A stretch of 64,000 nucleotides of DNA, taken from positions 1-64,000 of the forward strand of contig NZ_FNID01000010.1 in the NCBI RefSeq assembly GCF_900103835.1. Reading direction: 5' to 3'. A program made the translations under genes and the position numbers. Position 1 is the first letter of the stretch. Each line of letters begins with the position of its first letter. The DNA is from Acetanaerobacterium elongatum. GTDB lineage: Bacteria > Bacillota > Clostridia > Oscillospirales > Ruminococcaceae. Under the pieces are notes generated by a model, which worked only from the letters and a program-made list of their open reading frames with translations, made no database searches and was not told the origin of the DNA. Shown one piece after another: positions 25,683 through 34,878 of the stretch.

Positions 25683-25898
25683 ATGGACCAGACCCAAACG
25701 AACCCCCAGGGTGTCGCTGCTGACGAGGAACTCGTTGATATTCTCACCGCAATCAGCGTCGTATCCATGCGGCTGGCAAGAAAACTGACCTTACTTGCCG
25801 GACAAAGACAATCTACGGAAGGAGGAAAAACAGATGAGCAAAATGAGCGAAATGGCCGCAACCATCGAAGACCTACGCAGATGCGCTGCCACTATTAA
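25683..25898 (+). CDS. Small phage protein, unknown
   Basis: 71 aa from ATG 25683 (CGGAGGTGAAACGAA upstream). The N-terminal half holds one hydrophobic helix (VDILTAISVVSMRLARKL) and the tail is polar. It overlaps the next gene by 65 bp in another frame; the strong ribosome binding sites of both support both. Preceded by 39-bp repeat copy 1. Function unknown. Confidence 0.65.
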   Translation: MDQTQTNPQGVAADEELVDILTAISVVSMRLARKLTLLAGQRQSTEGGKTDEQNERNGRNHRRPTQMRCHY

Positions 25899-26148
25899 CG
25901 AAGCCGCCAATTGGCTGGCGGAGCAGTTTGGCGGCAATGAGCCAGTAACTGCGGAGTCTGTTCCCGTTGAACCGGTACTTACGCTGGAAGTGGTCAGAGC
26001 CGTCCTTGCAGACAAGTCTCGTGCGGGCTTCACCGCTCAGATTCGCTCTCTGCTCCAGAAGTACGGAGCCAGTAAGCTGTCTGAGATAGACCCCACCCGG
26101 TACGGGGGATTACTTGCCGATGTGGAGGGATTGAACGATGCCACCTAA
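25834..26148 (+). CDS. Small phage replication-region protein, unknown
   Basis: 104 aa. ATG 25834 has GGAAGGAGG 8 nt upstream, so the in-frame ATG 25795 is rejected. The region VLTLEVVRAVLADKSRAGF and then IRSLLQKYGASKLSEI looks like the small rRP-type proteins that often precede DUF2800 in Clostridia phages. It overlaps the DUF2800 gene by 11 bp. Role unknown. Confidence 0.75.
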   Translation: MSKMSEMAATIEDLRRCAATINEAANWLAEQFGGNEPVTAESVPVEPVLTLEVVRAVLADKSRAGFTAQIRSLLQKYGASKLSEIDPTRYGGLLADVEGLNDAT

Positions 26149-27277
26149 AGGACATGCCCTTCTATCCGCATCATCGTCGGAGCGCTGGCTTCGATGCCCA
26201 CCCAGTGCACGACTATGTGAGAGTTACGAGGACAAAGGAAGTGACTTCGCGGCCGAGGGTACTGATGCCCACGCGCTTTGTGAATACAAGCTTCGCCAGG
26301 CGCTGGGTATGGAGGCCGAAGACCCAACTGAAAACCTCACCTGGTTCAATGAGGAAATGGACGACTGCGCCACCGGCTATGCCACCTATGTTCTCGAACA
26401 GATGGAAGCTGCTAAGCAAACCTGCGCCGATCCTGTTGTCCTGATCGAGCAGCGTGTAGACTTCTCCCGCTGGGTAGCGTCCGGCTTCGGTACCGCAGAT
26501 TGCCTTATCATTGCAGACGGCACCCTGAAAATCATCGACTACAAGCACGGTCGTGGAATCATGGTCGATTCAACCGAAAACCCACAAATGCAGTGTTACG
26601 CCCTCGGTGCTCTGGAACTGTTCGACGGAATCTACGACATTGATACCGTTCGCATGACCATTTATCAGCCACGCCGCGATAACATCAGCACATACGAGCT
26701 CTCGAAAGATGAACTTTACCACTGGGCAGACGAGGTACTAAAACCTACAGCCGACCTTGCTTTCGCTGGAGATGGAAACTTCCTCTGCGGCGAATGGTGT
26801 GGCTTCTGTAAGGCAAAGCACGACTGCCGTGCCAGAGCTGACGCCAATATGGAGCTTGCCCGTTATGACTTCAAGCTGCCGCCGTTGCTTACAGACGAGG
26901 ACATTGAAGATATCCTCTCAAAGGTCGATGACCTTGTCGCTTGGGCGGCGGACATCAAGGAATACGCATTGCAGCAGGCAATCAGCGGTAAGGAGTGGGC
27001 CGGCTGGAAGCTGGTCGAGGGCCGCTCCAACAGGAAATATGTGAGTGACGCAGTTGTCGCCGATGTTGTTGAGCATGCCGGCTTCGACCCGTATGAGCGC
27101 AAAGTGCTCGGCGTCACTGCCATGCAGAAGCTTCTCGGTAAATCCCGCTTTGATGAACTTCTCGCGGCTTACATTGAAAAGCCGCAAGGTAAACCCACGC
27201 TTGTGCCGGAGAGCGATAAACGCCCGGCCATGAACACAGCCAAAAATGATTTTATGGAGGAAAACGATTATGAATAA
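26138..27277 (+). CDS. DUF2800 protein, RecB-like nuclease fold
   Basis: 379 aa. It starts PPKGHALLSASSSERWLRCP, the hallmark of DUF2800, related to PD-(D/E)XK/PDDEXK_1 exonucleases. Acidic residues of a possible active site are in TADCLIIADGTLKIIDYKHG (D...DYK), and a C-terminal Cys group (CGEWCGFCKAKHDC) could hold an iron-sulphur cluster as in AddB/Cas4-type nucleases. Likely recombination or replication nuclease of the phage, paired with the following DUF2815 protein. Confidence 0.88.
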   Translation: MPPKGHALLSASSSERWLRCPPSARLCESYEDKGSDFAAEGTDAHALCEYKLRQALGMEAEDPTENLTWFNEEMDDCATGYATYVLEQMEAAKQTCADPVVLIEQRVDFSRWVASGFGTADCLIIADGTLKIIDYKHGRGIMVDSTENPQMQCYALGALELFDGIYDIDTVRMTIYQPRRDNISTYELSKDELYHWADEVLKPTADLAFAGDGNFLCGEWCGFCKAKHDCRARADANMELARYDFKLPPLLTDEDIEDILSKVDDLVAWAADIKEYALQQAISGKEWAGWKLVEGRSNRKYVSDAVVADVVEHAGFDPYERKVLGVTAMQKLLGKSRFDELLAAYIEKPQGKPTLVPESDKRPAMNTAKNDFMEENDYE

Positions 27278-27845
27278 CAACACAAACAAAGTAAACAACC
27301 CCATGAAGGTTATTACCGGCCCCGACACCCGCTGGAGTTATGCGAATGTATGGGAAGCCAAGAGTATTAACGGCGGTACGCCAAAGTTCTCTGTCAGCCT
27401 TATCGTTCCCAAGTCTGACACAAAGACCGTCGCCAAGATCAGAGCCGCTATCGAAGCTGCATACCATGACGGCGAGTCCAAGCTGAAGGGCAACGGCAAG
27501 TCTGTGCCTCCACTGGCGGCACTCAAAATTCCTCTCAGGGACGGAGATTCTGAGCGTCCTGACGATCCCGCTTATGCCAACGCTTACTTCATCAACGCAA
27601 ACTCTGCCACCGCTCCCGGTATTGTCGATGCTGACCGCAATCCCGTTCTTACCCGCTCCGAGGTTTACTCCGGTGTTTACGGCAGGGCAAGCATCAGTTT
27701 TTATGCCTTCAATAGCAATGGAAACAAGGGAATCGCATGTGGTTTGAACAACCTGCAGAAGGTACGCGACGGCGAGCCTCTCGGCGGCAAGACCAGTGCT
27801 GAGTCCGATTTCGCAACCGACGATGACAACGATTTTCTGAACTGA
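27270..27845 (+). CDS. DUF2815 protein, probable single-strand DNA-binding partner
   Basis: 191 aa. ATG 27270 has GGAGGAAAACGATT upstream and overlaps the end of the DUF2800 gene by 8 bp. Core features are VITGPDTRWSYANVWEAK and VYSGVYGRASISFYAF, typical of DUF2815, and an acidic tail DDDNDFLN like that of SSB proteins. The family sits with phage replication and recombination genes; SSB or annealase-like activity is inferred. Confidence 0.85.
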   Translation: MNNNTNKVNNPMKVITGPDTRWSYANVWEAKSINGGTPKFSVSLIVPKSDTKTVAKIRAAIEAAYHDGESKLKGNGKSVPPLAALKIPLRDGDSERPDDPAYANAYFINANSATAPGIVDADRNPVLTRSEVYSGVYGRASISFYAFNSNGNKGIACGLNNLQKVRDGEPLGGKTSAESDFATDDDNDFLN

Positions 27846-27865
27846 GAAAGGAAGGGTGAAAAGCT

Positions 27866-28051
27866 ATGACAACCTTACAAACCATCTTGTTGACCGTCCT
27901 TATTGCCATCTGGCTCTGTTTCAGCATTGTATTCCTGATTAATGCGATTCAGAGCGCAGTGTATGACCGCAAGCGTGAGAAGCGTGAAAAAGCACAGGCC
28001 GTCCGTGATAAGGAATACCATGAGCTGCGCATGAAGGAAATCAGCAAGTAA
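27866..28051 (+). CDS. Small single-pass membrane protein
   Basis: 61 aa. Residues 4-28 are a transmembrane helix (ILLTVLIAIWLCFSIVFLI) and the remainder is a strongly charged cytosolic helix (YDRKREKREKAQAVRDKE). GAAAGGAAGGGTGAAAAGCT precedes ATG 27866. Position inside the replication module; function unknown. Confidence 0.7.
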   Translation: MTTLQTILLTVLIAIWLCFSIVFLINAIQSAVYDRKREKREKAQAVRDKEYHELRMKEISK

Positions 28052-28115
28052 CAGTATCTATGAGGGCGGCAGAGACATTCTTTGCCGCCTTCTTCTCAAT
28101 AAAGGATGGTTGATT

Positions 28116-30056
28116 ATGAAAACACTCAGTATAGATATTGAAACCTATAGCAGCGTCAATCTCGCAAAATCAGGTGTTTACCGCTATGTCGAGTCACCGG
28201 ATTTTGAGATTATTTTGTTCGGCTATTCCGTAGATGGTGGCTCTGTTCAGGTCGTTGACCTTGCCTGCGGTGAAATGCTCCCGCCTGAGATCACGACGGC
28301 GCTTACCGATGAAGCTGTAACAAAGTGGGCCTTCAATGCAAACTTTGAGCGGGTCTGCCTGTCTCATTTTCTTGGACTCCCAACCAGCGAATATATCAAC
28401 CCTGCCTCGTGGAAGTGCTCCATGATATGGGCTGCGACAATGGGACTGCCGCTTTCACTGGAAGGCGTCGGATCGGTGCTTAAGCTGGATAAGCAAAAGC
28501 TCACCGAGGGCAAAGACCTCATTAAATACTTCTGCCAGCCTTGTGCTCCGACGAAATCCAACGGTCAGCGCTCCCGAAATTACCCGTACCACGCGCCGGA
28601 CAAGTGGTCGGCGTTCAAAAAATATAACGCCCGCGATGTTGAAGCGGAGATGTCCATACAGGCCAAGCTCGCCAAGTTTCCGGTACCAGACAGTGTCTGG
28701 GATGAATATCACCTCGACCAAGAGATAAATGACCGAGGCGTTGCGCTGGATATGACGCTGGTGCAGGAGGCCATTGCTATGGACGGTCGTTCCCGTTCTG
28801 AACTCACCACTGCCATGAAATCACTGACTGAGCTGGATAATCCAAATTCGGTACAGCAAATGAAGCAGTGGCTTGCCGATAACGGCATGGAGACGGATAC
28901 GCTTGGCAAAAAGGCAGTCATCGAGTTACTGAAAACGGCACCACCGGAACTTGCAGATGTTCTCTCCCTCCGTCAGCAACTCGCCAAATCGTCGGTACGA
29001 AAATATCAGGCGATGCAAAATGCAGTCTGCTCCGATGGTCGCGCCCGTGGGATGTTTCAGTTTTGTGGAGCCAATCGCACAGGTCGCTGGGCAGGCAGGC
29101 TTATACAGATGCAAAACCTGCCGCAGAACCATTTGGAGGATTTAGCTGAAGCCCGCTCCCTTGTTCGCTGCGGCGACTTTGATGCGCTGGAAATGCTCTA
29201 CGAGGATGTGCCAGACACACTGTCGCAGCTCATTCGCACAGCATTTGTGCCAAGAACCGATGCAAAGTTCATCGTTTCCGACTTTAGCGCCATCGAAGCC
29301 CGAGTGATCGCATGGCTCGCCGGTGAACAGTGGCGGCAGGACGTGTTTGCCAAAGGCGGCGACATCTACTGCGCCTCAGCCAGTCAGATGTTCAAGGTGC
29401 CAGTTGAGAAGCATGGTGTCAATGGCCATCTACGCCAGAAAGGCAAAATCGCCGAACTTGCCCTCGGTTATGGCGGAGCAGTTGGTGCGCTCAAGGCAAT
29501 GGGTGCTCTTGAAATGGGGCTTACTGAAGATGAGCTCCCTCCACTCGTTGACGCATGGCGGCAGTCCAATCCGCACATCGTGAAATTCTGGTGGGACGTT
29601 GACCGCGCCGCGATGGAGGCAGTTCGTCACAAGCATACCAATGAAACCCACGGCATCGTTTTTACCTGCCGGAGCGGGATGCTGTTCATCACACTTCCGT
29701 CTGGTAGGCAGCTTGCCTATGTAAAGCCGCGCATCGGTGAGAACAAGTTCGGTAGCAGTTGCATTACTTACGAAGGCGTCGGCGGCACAAAAAAATGGGA
29801 GCGGCTGGATTCTTATGGGCCGAAGCTCGTTGAAAACATCGTTCAGGCTACAGCTCGTGACATTCTCTGCTACGCCATGCAGACGCTCCGGTGCTGCTCG
29901 ATTGTCATGCATATCCACGACGAAGTAGTAATCGAAGCCGATACGCACATGTCGCTGGATGCTGTCTGCCAACAGATGGGTCGGACGCCGCCATGGGCAA
30001 AAGGGCTGCTGCTCCGTGCCGATGGCTACGAGACAGATTTTTATAAAAAAGATTAA
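28116..30056 (+). CDS. Phage DNA polymerase, family A
   Basis: 646 aa. The N-terminal 3'-5' exonuclease domain shows the DIET motif (residues 7-10). Polymerase motif A is SDFSAIEARVIAWLAGE, motif B is RQKGKIAELALGYGG, and motif C is MHIHDEVVIE, so all catalytic acidic residues appear present. Replicates phage DNA in the cytosol with the primase-helicase downstream. Start ATG 28116 follows AAAGGATGG; the TTG at 28110 is less likely. Confidence 0.95.
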   Translation: MKTLSIDIETYSSVNLAKSGVYRYVESPDFEIILFGYSVDGGSVQVVDLACGEMLPPEITTALTDEAVTKWAFNANFERVCLSHFLGLPTSEYINPASWKCSMIWAATMGLPLSLEGVGSVLKLDKQKLTEGKDLIKYFCQPCAPTKSNGQRSRNYPYHAPDKWSAFKKYNARDVEAEMSIQAKLAKFPVPDSVWDEYHLDQEINDRGVALDMTLVQEAIAMDGRSRSELTTAMKSLTELDNPNSVQQMKQWLADNGMETDTLGKKAVIELLKTAPPELADVLSLRQQLAKSSVRKYQAMQNAVCSDGRARGMFQFCGANRTGRWAGRLIQMQNLPQNHLEDLAEARSLVRCGDFDALEMLYEDVPDTLSQLIRTAFVPRTDAKFIVSDFSAIEARVIAWLAGEQWRQDVFAKGGDIYCASASQMFKVPVEKHGVNGHLRQKGKIAELALGYGGAVGALKAMGALEMGLTEDELPPLVDAWRQSNPHIVKFWWDVDRAAMEAVRHKHTNETHGIVFTCRSGMLFITLPSGRQLAYVKPRIGENKFGSSCITYEGVGGTKKWERLDSYGPKLVENIVQATARDILCYAMQTLRCCSIVMHIHDEVVIEADTHMSLDAVCQQMGRTPPWAKGLLLRADGYETDFYKKD

Positions 30057-30060
30057 AAGG

Positions 30061-30099
30061 TTTCGTCCAAAGTGGGCTTTTTGTTCCAGTGAGATTTAG
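30061..30099 (+). repeat. 39-bp dispersed repeat, copy 2
   Basis: Begins TTTCGTCCAAA 4 nt after the polymerase stop codon and contains GTTCCAGTGAG; it matches copies at 25603 and 58573 in length and in both conserved blocks. Confidence 0.75.
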
Positions 30100-30137
30100 A
30101 GGTGGGCAAAAAGTCCGCCGTGAAAGGAGTGTTCCTA

Positions 30138-30563
30138 ATGAGTATAGACAAATACAACAGTGAGGGATATTACGACCCAACTGCCTATGAAGCAATGTCC
30201 ATTATTGAAAAAGAGGAACGGGCGCTTCGAGCATTCCGGCCTATCATATATATTTGCTCTCCATTTTCAGGAGATGTGGAAGGTAACGTGAGGGCCGCGC
30301 AGGGCTACAGCCGATATGCCGTGGACAATGGCTACATTCCAGTCGCACCGCACCTGCTGTTCCCACAGTTTCTAAACGATGATAATCCCGCGGAGCGCCA
30401 GCTTGGGTTGTTCTTCGGAAACGCCCTGATGAGCAAATGCTCAGAGGTATGGGTATTCGGCAGCATTATCTCGGCCGGTATGGAGGCTGAAATCAAAAGG
30501 GCCAAGTGGAAGAACTACCGTTTGCGCTACTTTACCGAAAACTGCGAGGAGGTGCAGGTTTGA
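30138..30563 (+). CDS. DUF4406/DUF7768-like protein, deoxyribosyltransferase fold
   Basis: 141 aa. IIYICSPFSGD, then VAPHLLFPQFLND and EVWVFGSIISAGMEAEI is the pattern of nucleoside 2-deoxyribosyltransferase-like phage proteins (DUF4406 group). A role in nucleotide salvage or modification is plausible but unproven. ATG 30138 with AAAGGAGTGTTCCTA; ATG 30102 lacks a site. It overlaps the next start (TGATG). Confidence 0.75.
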   Translation: MSIDKYNSEGYYDPTAYEAMSIIEKEERALRAFRPIIYICSPFSGDVEGNVRAAQGYSRYAVDNGYIPVAPHLLFPQFLNDDNPAERQLGLFFGNALMSKCSEVWVFGSIISAGMEAEIKRAKWKNYRLRYFTENCEEVQV

Positions 30564-32836
30564 TGTTCACCCTTTATCATTCTGATTTTATCGGCAACCC
30601 CGGCAATTGCTCCTATCCTTACAAGGTGGAAATTACCGATTCAGCATCACTGGCCGCTGCGGTCGGTCGAGACTATGTGTGCGCAGAGTACAAAAATAAC
30701 TATCGAAACGGCGATAACTTCATAGGCAGCGACTGCCTGCCGGTGGACTGTGATAACGACCACTCGGAAAACCCTGAAGATTGGATTCTGCCAGCCGATG
30801 TTATGGAGGCTTTTCCCGGTGTGACCTTTGCCGTTCACTACAGCCGGTCTAATATGCGTGAAAAGAACGGTAAACCCGCTCGGCCGAAATTTCATGTTCT
30901 TTTTCCCATCGACCACATTACAGACGCAGCCTGCTACAGTGATATGAAGAAACTGGTTAATGCCATCTTTCCATATTTCGACACCAAGGCGCTGGATGCC
31001 GCTCGTTTTTTCTTCGGTACCAATTCGCCGGAGGTAGAGATTTACGAAGGCGGCATGAACTTAAGCGAGTTTTTGGAAAGCGATGATTTCGATGTGGATA
31101 TGACCAGTGGTCATCATGCCAATCAGGTCATCCCGGAAGGAAGTCGTAACGCTACCATGTCCCGCTTCGCCGGTCGCGTCATTAAAAAGTATGGTGATGG
31201 TGATGCCGCTTATCAGTGCTTTTTGGAAGAAGCCGCAAAATGCTCTCCGCCACTTGGGGAGCAGGAGCTATTTACCATCTGGCACAGCGCCCAGCGCTTC
31301 TTTGCAAAGGTTCAACAGCAGGACGGATATGTGCCACCGGAGGTATATAACGACCCAGTGTCATATAAACCCGGAGATTACTCCGATGTAGGACAGGCGG
31401 AAGTACTGGCAAAATACTTCTCTTGTGGGCTGCGGTACTCTCCGGCTACGCACTTCATCCGCTACAACGAGCACTATTGGCAGGAAAGCGAACCCGGCGC
31501 ACAAGCCGTCGCCCATGAGCTTACCCGTCGCCAGCTCACAGAAGCCACGAAAGACCTGCAATCGGCGATGAAACTGCTGATGGAAAACGGCGGTCAGGAA
31601 ATCGTCGAGAATACCTCCAAGTCAAAGGCGGAGTCTCTTATGAACAACGCGCAGCTTGAAGCATATCGGGATTTTCTTGCAGCCAAAGTATATCAGTCCT
31701 TCGCCATTCGTCGCCGGGATTCCAAGAATATCACCGCGACGCTTAAGGAGTCGCACCCAATGCTGGAAATATCACCGCGTGACCTCGATGCCGACTGTTT
31801 TCTGCTGTGTACGCCTGCTGCTACTTACGATCTACGGAAAGGCATGGCTGGGGCCAGAGAACATTCGCCAGAGGACTTTATCACCAAAATGACCTCGGTC
31901 TCACCCAGCGACAAGTGCGAACAACTTTGGCTGGACAGCTTAAACCTCATCTTCTGCAGCAATCAGGAGCTTATCGACTATGTACAGATGATTTGTGGAC
32001 TCGCTGCTATCGGTAAGGTTTATGTGGAAGCTCTGATTATTGCTTACGGTGGCGGCCGCAACGGTAAGTCCACCTTCTGGAATGCAGTCTCCCGTGTACT
32101 CGGCCTTTACAGCGGCAACATCTCTGCTGATACGCTGACGGTCGGATGCCGCCGGAACATCAAACCAGAGATGGCCGAGGTCAAGGGCAAGCGACTGCTC
32201 ATTGCGGCTGAAATGCAGGAAGGCGCAAGGCTTAACGATTCTACTGTCAAGCAGCTTTGCTCCACAGACGATGTTTTTGCCGAGAAAAAGTACAAGGACC
32301 CATTCAGCTTCACGCCCTGTCACACGCTCGTCCTCTATACCAACCATCTGCCGAAGGTCAGTGCCTCTGATGACGGTATCTGGCGTAGGCTGATTGTCAT
32401 ACCCTTCGACGCTAAAATCGAGGGCAGCAGCGACATCAAGAACTACGGCGAGTACCTCTATCAGAACGCCGGTGAAAGTATTCTCGCGTGGATTATTGAT
32501 GGTGCTAAAAAAGTCATTGCGCTGGATTACAAAATCCCGGTACCGGAATGTGTGCAGAAAGCCATTGCGGAGTACCGGGCGCAAAACGACTGGTTTGGCC
32601 ATTTCCTTGAGGACAAATGTGAGCTTGGTGCGAGTTTCCGGGAAAGTTCCAGTGCACTGTATCAGACGTATCGGAATTACTGCATTGACACCAATGAGTA
32701 TATCCGTAGCACGACGGACTTCTATGCTGCGCTGGAGGCTGCCGGGTATGGGCGAATTAAGGCAAAAAACAAGCGGTTCTTTACAGGACTACGACTGAAA
32801 ATCGACGACGGAGATTTTGAGGATTTCCTGAACTGA
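30563..32836 (+). CDS. Phage primase-helicase (D5/P4 family)
   Basis: 757 aa. The N-terminal part resembles a primase-like domain (FAVHYSRSN and KFHVLFPID). The C-terminal superfamily 3 helicase has Walker A GGGRNGKST at about residues 496-504, then AAEMQEG and LVLYTNHLPKV. It primes and unwinds phage DNA for the family A polymerase. ATG 30563 overlaps the previous stop; GAGGAGGTGCAGG precedes it. The longer frame from 30506 is not used. Confidence 0.92.
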   Translation: MFTLYHSDFIGNPGNCSYPYKVEITDSASLAAAVGRDYVCAEYKNNYRNGDNFIGSDCLPVDCDNDHSENPEDWILPADVMEAFPGVTFAVHYSRSNMREKNGKPARPKFHVLFPIDHITDAACYSDMKKLVNAIFPYFDTKALDAARFFFGTNSPEVEIYEGGMNLSEFLESDDFDVDMTSGHHANQVIPEGSRNATMSRFAGRVIKKYGDGDAAYQCFLEEAAKCSPPLGEQELFTIWHSAQRFFAKVQQQDGYVPPEVYNDPVSYKPGDYSDVGQAEVLAKYFSCGLRYSPATHFIRYNEHYWQESEPGAQAVAHELTRRQLTEATKDLQSAMKLLMENGGQEIVENTSKSKAESLMNNAQLEAYRDFLAAKVYQSFAIRRRDSKNITATLKESHPMLEISPRDLDADCFLLCTPAATYDLRKGMAGAREHSPEDFITKMTSVSPSDKCEQLWLDSLNLIFCSNQELIDYVQMICGLAAIGKVYVEALIIAYGGGRNGKSTFWNAVSRVLGLYSGNISADTLTVGCRRNIKPEMAEVKGKRLLIAAEMQEGARLNDSTVKQLCSTDDVFAEKKYKDPFSFTPCHTLVLYTNHLPKVSASDDGIWRRLIVIPFDAKIEGSSDIKNYGEYLYQNAGESILAWIIDGAKKVIALDYKIPVPECVQKAIAEYRAQNDWFGHFLEDKCELGASFRESSSALYQTYRNYCIDTNEYIRSTTDFYAALEAAGYGRIKAKNKRFFTGLRLKIDDGDFEDFLN

Positions 32837-32844
32837 TGGACTAT

Positions 32845-32943
32845 GGGGTAACCTCGATAAAGGTCATATACAAAAAGTCTCTTAAGACCTTAAAAAATAA
32901 GTCTAAGAAAAGTTTTAGAAATGACCTGCGTCGAGGTTACCCC
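32845..32943. repeat. Perfect 13-bp inverted repeat with 73-bp centre
   Basis: GGGGTAACCTCGA (32845-32857) and TCGAGGTTACCCC (32931-32943). The AT-rich centre contains a small hairpin (GTCTCTTAAGAC). It lies between the primase-helicase and VRR-NUC genes; it could be a replication origin, a protein-binding site or an RNA stem masking the next gene. Confidence 0.75.
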
Positions 32944-32973
32944 TCCTTTAAATCCCTGATGGAGCGTGAGAAT

Positions 32974-33255
32974 ATGAGAGAAAAAGCAATTGAGAAAAAA
33001 CTGGTTCAGGCAGTCAAAGCAGCTGGCGGTATCGCACCGAAGTTCACAAGCCCTGGCTTTGACGGTATGCCCGACCGCATCATACTTTTACCGGGTGGAC
33101 ACATGGGTTTCGCGGAAGTAAAGGCTCCCGGTGAAAAGCCGAGACCGCTGCAACTGGCAAGACACAGAATACTACGAGGGCTTGGTTTCAGAGTTTATGT
33201 TTTGGATGACGAGCGGCAGATTGGAGGAATTCTTGATGAAATACGAACCACATGA
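32974..33255 (+). CDS. VRR-NUC domain nuclease
   Basis: 93 aa stand-alone virus-type replication-repair nuclease. FTSPGFDGMPDRIIL, then GFAEVKAPGEKP carries the PD...EVK active site; QLARHRILRGLGFRVYVLDD completes the fold. Start ATG 32974 (GGAGCGTGAGAAT upstream) is preferred to upstream ATGs that run into the inverted repeat. It overlaps the SNF2 gene by 20 bp; nuclease and helicase next to each other are standard in this phage group. Confidence 0.9.
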   Translation: MREKAIEKKLVQAVKAAGGIAPKFTSPGFDGMPDRIILLPGGHMGFAEVKAPGEKPRPLQLARHRILRGLGFRVYVLDDERQIGGILDEIRTT

Positions 33256-34600
33256 CTATCAGAAATACGCCATCGGCTACATTGAAGAACACCCCATCGC
33301 CGCCGTTCTGTTGGATATGGGCCTTGGCAAGACGAGTATCACGCTGACGGCGCTGAATGACCTGTTGTTTGACAGCTTCGAGGCGCATCGCATTTTGGTA
33401 ATCGCACCACTGCGAGTGGCACGGGACACATGGCCAACTGAAGCAGATAAGTGGGACCACCTGCAGAACCTCATCTGCTCCGTGGCAGTCGGCACCGAAT
33501 CTGAGCGCCGTGCGGCACTGATAAAACCCGCTGACATTTACATCATTAACAGAGAAAATGTCCAGTGGCTCATTGAGGAAAGCAAGCTGCCCTTCAGTTA
33601 TGACACCATTGTGGTTGATGAGCTGTCATCTTTCAAAAACTACCAAGCAAAGCGATTCCGAGCGCTGATGAAGGTTCGCCCCACGGTAAAACGCATCATC
33701 GGATTAACCGGAACGCCGAGCAGCAATGGCCTCATGGATTTATGGGCTGAGTTCCGACTGCTGGATTTGGGCGTTCGCCTCGGACGGTTCATCAGCCACT
33801 ACCGGCTTGACTATTTCATGCCGGACAAGCGCAATGGGCAGGTCATCTTTAGCTACAAACTGCTGCCCGGAGCCGAACAACGGATCTATGACAAAATCGC
33901 TGACATCACCATCTCTATGAAATCAACCGATCTTCTGAGAATGCCGGAGCTGATCAACAGCGAATACACCGTCCACCTCTCCGAAGAGGAACACCAACGT
34001 TATGATGACCTAAAAAATGATCTCGTGCTGCAGCTCCCGGACGGCGACATCACCGCCGCAAATGCCGCTGCTCTCACCGGGAAGCTGTGCCAAATGGCAA
34101 ACGGTGCTATATATACCGACGACGGCGGGACCCTTACCATCCATGAACAAAAGCTGGATGCACTGGAGGATATCATCGAAGCCGCTGGTGGCAAGCCGCT
34201 TCTTGTGGCCTATTGGTTTAAGCATGACCTTGCCCGGATCACCGAGCGTCTACAAAAGCTCCATATCCCGTTCTCCAAGCTGGACAGTGCCGACAGTATC
34301 CGCAGGTGGAACACCGGTGAACTGCCCGTGGCGCTAATCCACCCCGCCTCCGCCGGTCACGGGCTGAACCTTCAAAGCGGCGGCTCCTGCATCGTCTGGT
34401 TTGGGCTGACCTGGTCACTGGAATTATATCAGCAGACCAACGCCCGTCTGTGGCGGCAGGGCCAGAGCGCCGAAACGGTTGTGGTACAGCACATCGTCGC
34501 CAAAGACACTATTGACGAGCGGATTTTGCGGGTACTGTCGAAAAAGGACAGTACACAGGCCGCTTTGATAGAGGCGGTAAAAGCCGACCTGCACATCTGA
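33236..34600 (+). CDS. Phage SNF2-type helicase
   Basis: 454 aa. Walker A DMGLGKT near residue 26, DEAH variant DELSSFK near 127, GLTGTPSSNG, and motif VI QTNARLWRQGQ. Compact SNF2 proteins like this sit in replication modules of Clostridia phages and probably remodel or unwind DNA with VRR-NUC. ATG 33236 with GGAGGAATTCTTG upstream. Unrelated in detail to the larger SNF2 protein of the defence operon. Confidence 0.92.
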   Translation: MKYEPHDYQKYAIGYIEEHPIAAVLLDMGLGKTSITLTALNDLLFDSFEAHRILVIAPLRVARDTWPTEADKWDHLQNLICSVAVGTESERRAALIKPADIYIINRENVQWLIEESKLPFSYDTIVVDELSSFKNYQAKRFRALMKVRPTVKRIIGLTGTPSSNGLMDLWAEFRLLDLGVRLGRFISHYRLDYFMPDKRNGQVIFSYKLLPGAEQRIYDKIADITISMKSTDLLRMPELINSEYTVHLSEEEHQRYDDLKNDLVLQLPDGDITAANAAALTGKLCQMANGAIYTDDGGTLTIHEQKLDALEDIIEAAGGKPLLVAYWFKHDLARITERLQKLHIPFSKLDSADSIRRWNTGELPVALIHPASAGHGLNLQSGGSCIVWFGLTWSLELYQQTNARLWRQGQSAETVVVQHIVAKDTIDERILRVLSKKDSTQAALIEAVKADLHI

Positions 34601-34658
34601 GAAAATCTATGACAATCCGTGCCAATCCGAGAGAAATAAAAATTCGGAGGTACAGATT

Positions 34659-34877
34659 ATGAACAACCCCTATGAAAACTTAGCAAACGCTATCATTTTG
34701 AAATCCGCGCAGGATTATCGGGAGGCTCTTGGTATCCTGCGATTCAGCCCCAAAGATAAGGATGCCAGTATTACCAAGAATGAAATTGAGCGGTTCTTTC
34801 GTTCAGGTTGGTTTGGACTTCTGACAAATATCGACCCTGAAATGCTTATCAGCAAGCTTCGCAAGGAGGTGGTGTGA
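34659..34877 (+). CDS. Small phage protein, unknown
   Basis: 72 aa, ATG 34659 after CGGAGGTACAGATT. It shows the sequence KNEIERFFRSGWFGLLT near the centre and no known motif. It directly precedes the DUF1492 gene (one base between stop and start), so it may belong to the same regulatory unit. Confidence 0.8.
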   Translation: MNNPYENLANAIILKSAQDYREALGILRFSPKDKDASITKNEIERFFRSGWFGLLTNIDPEMLISKLRKEVV

Positions 34878-34878
34878 C

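Noticed and set aside
31940..32602. 220-aa minus-strand frame inside the primase-helicase
   Set aside because: Antisense to a well-defined SF3 helicase domain.
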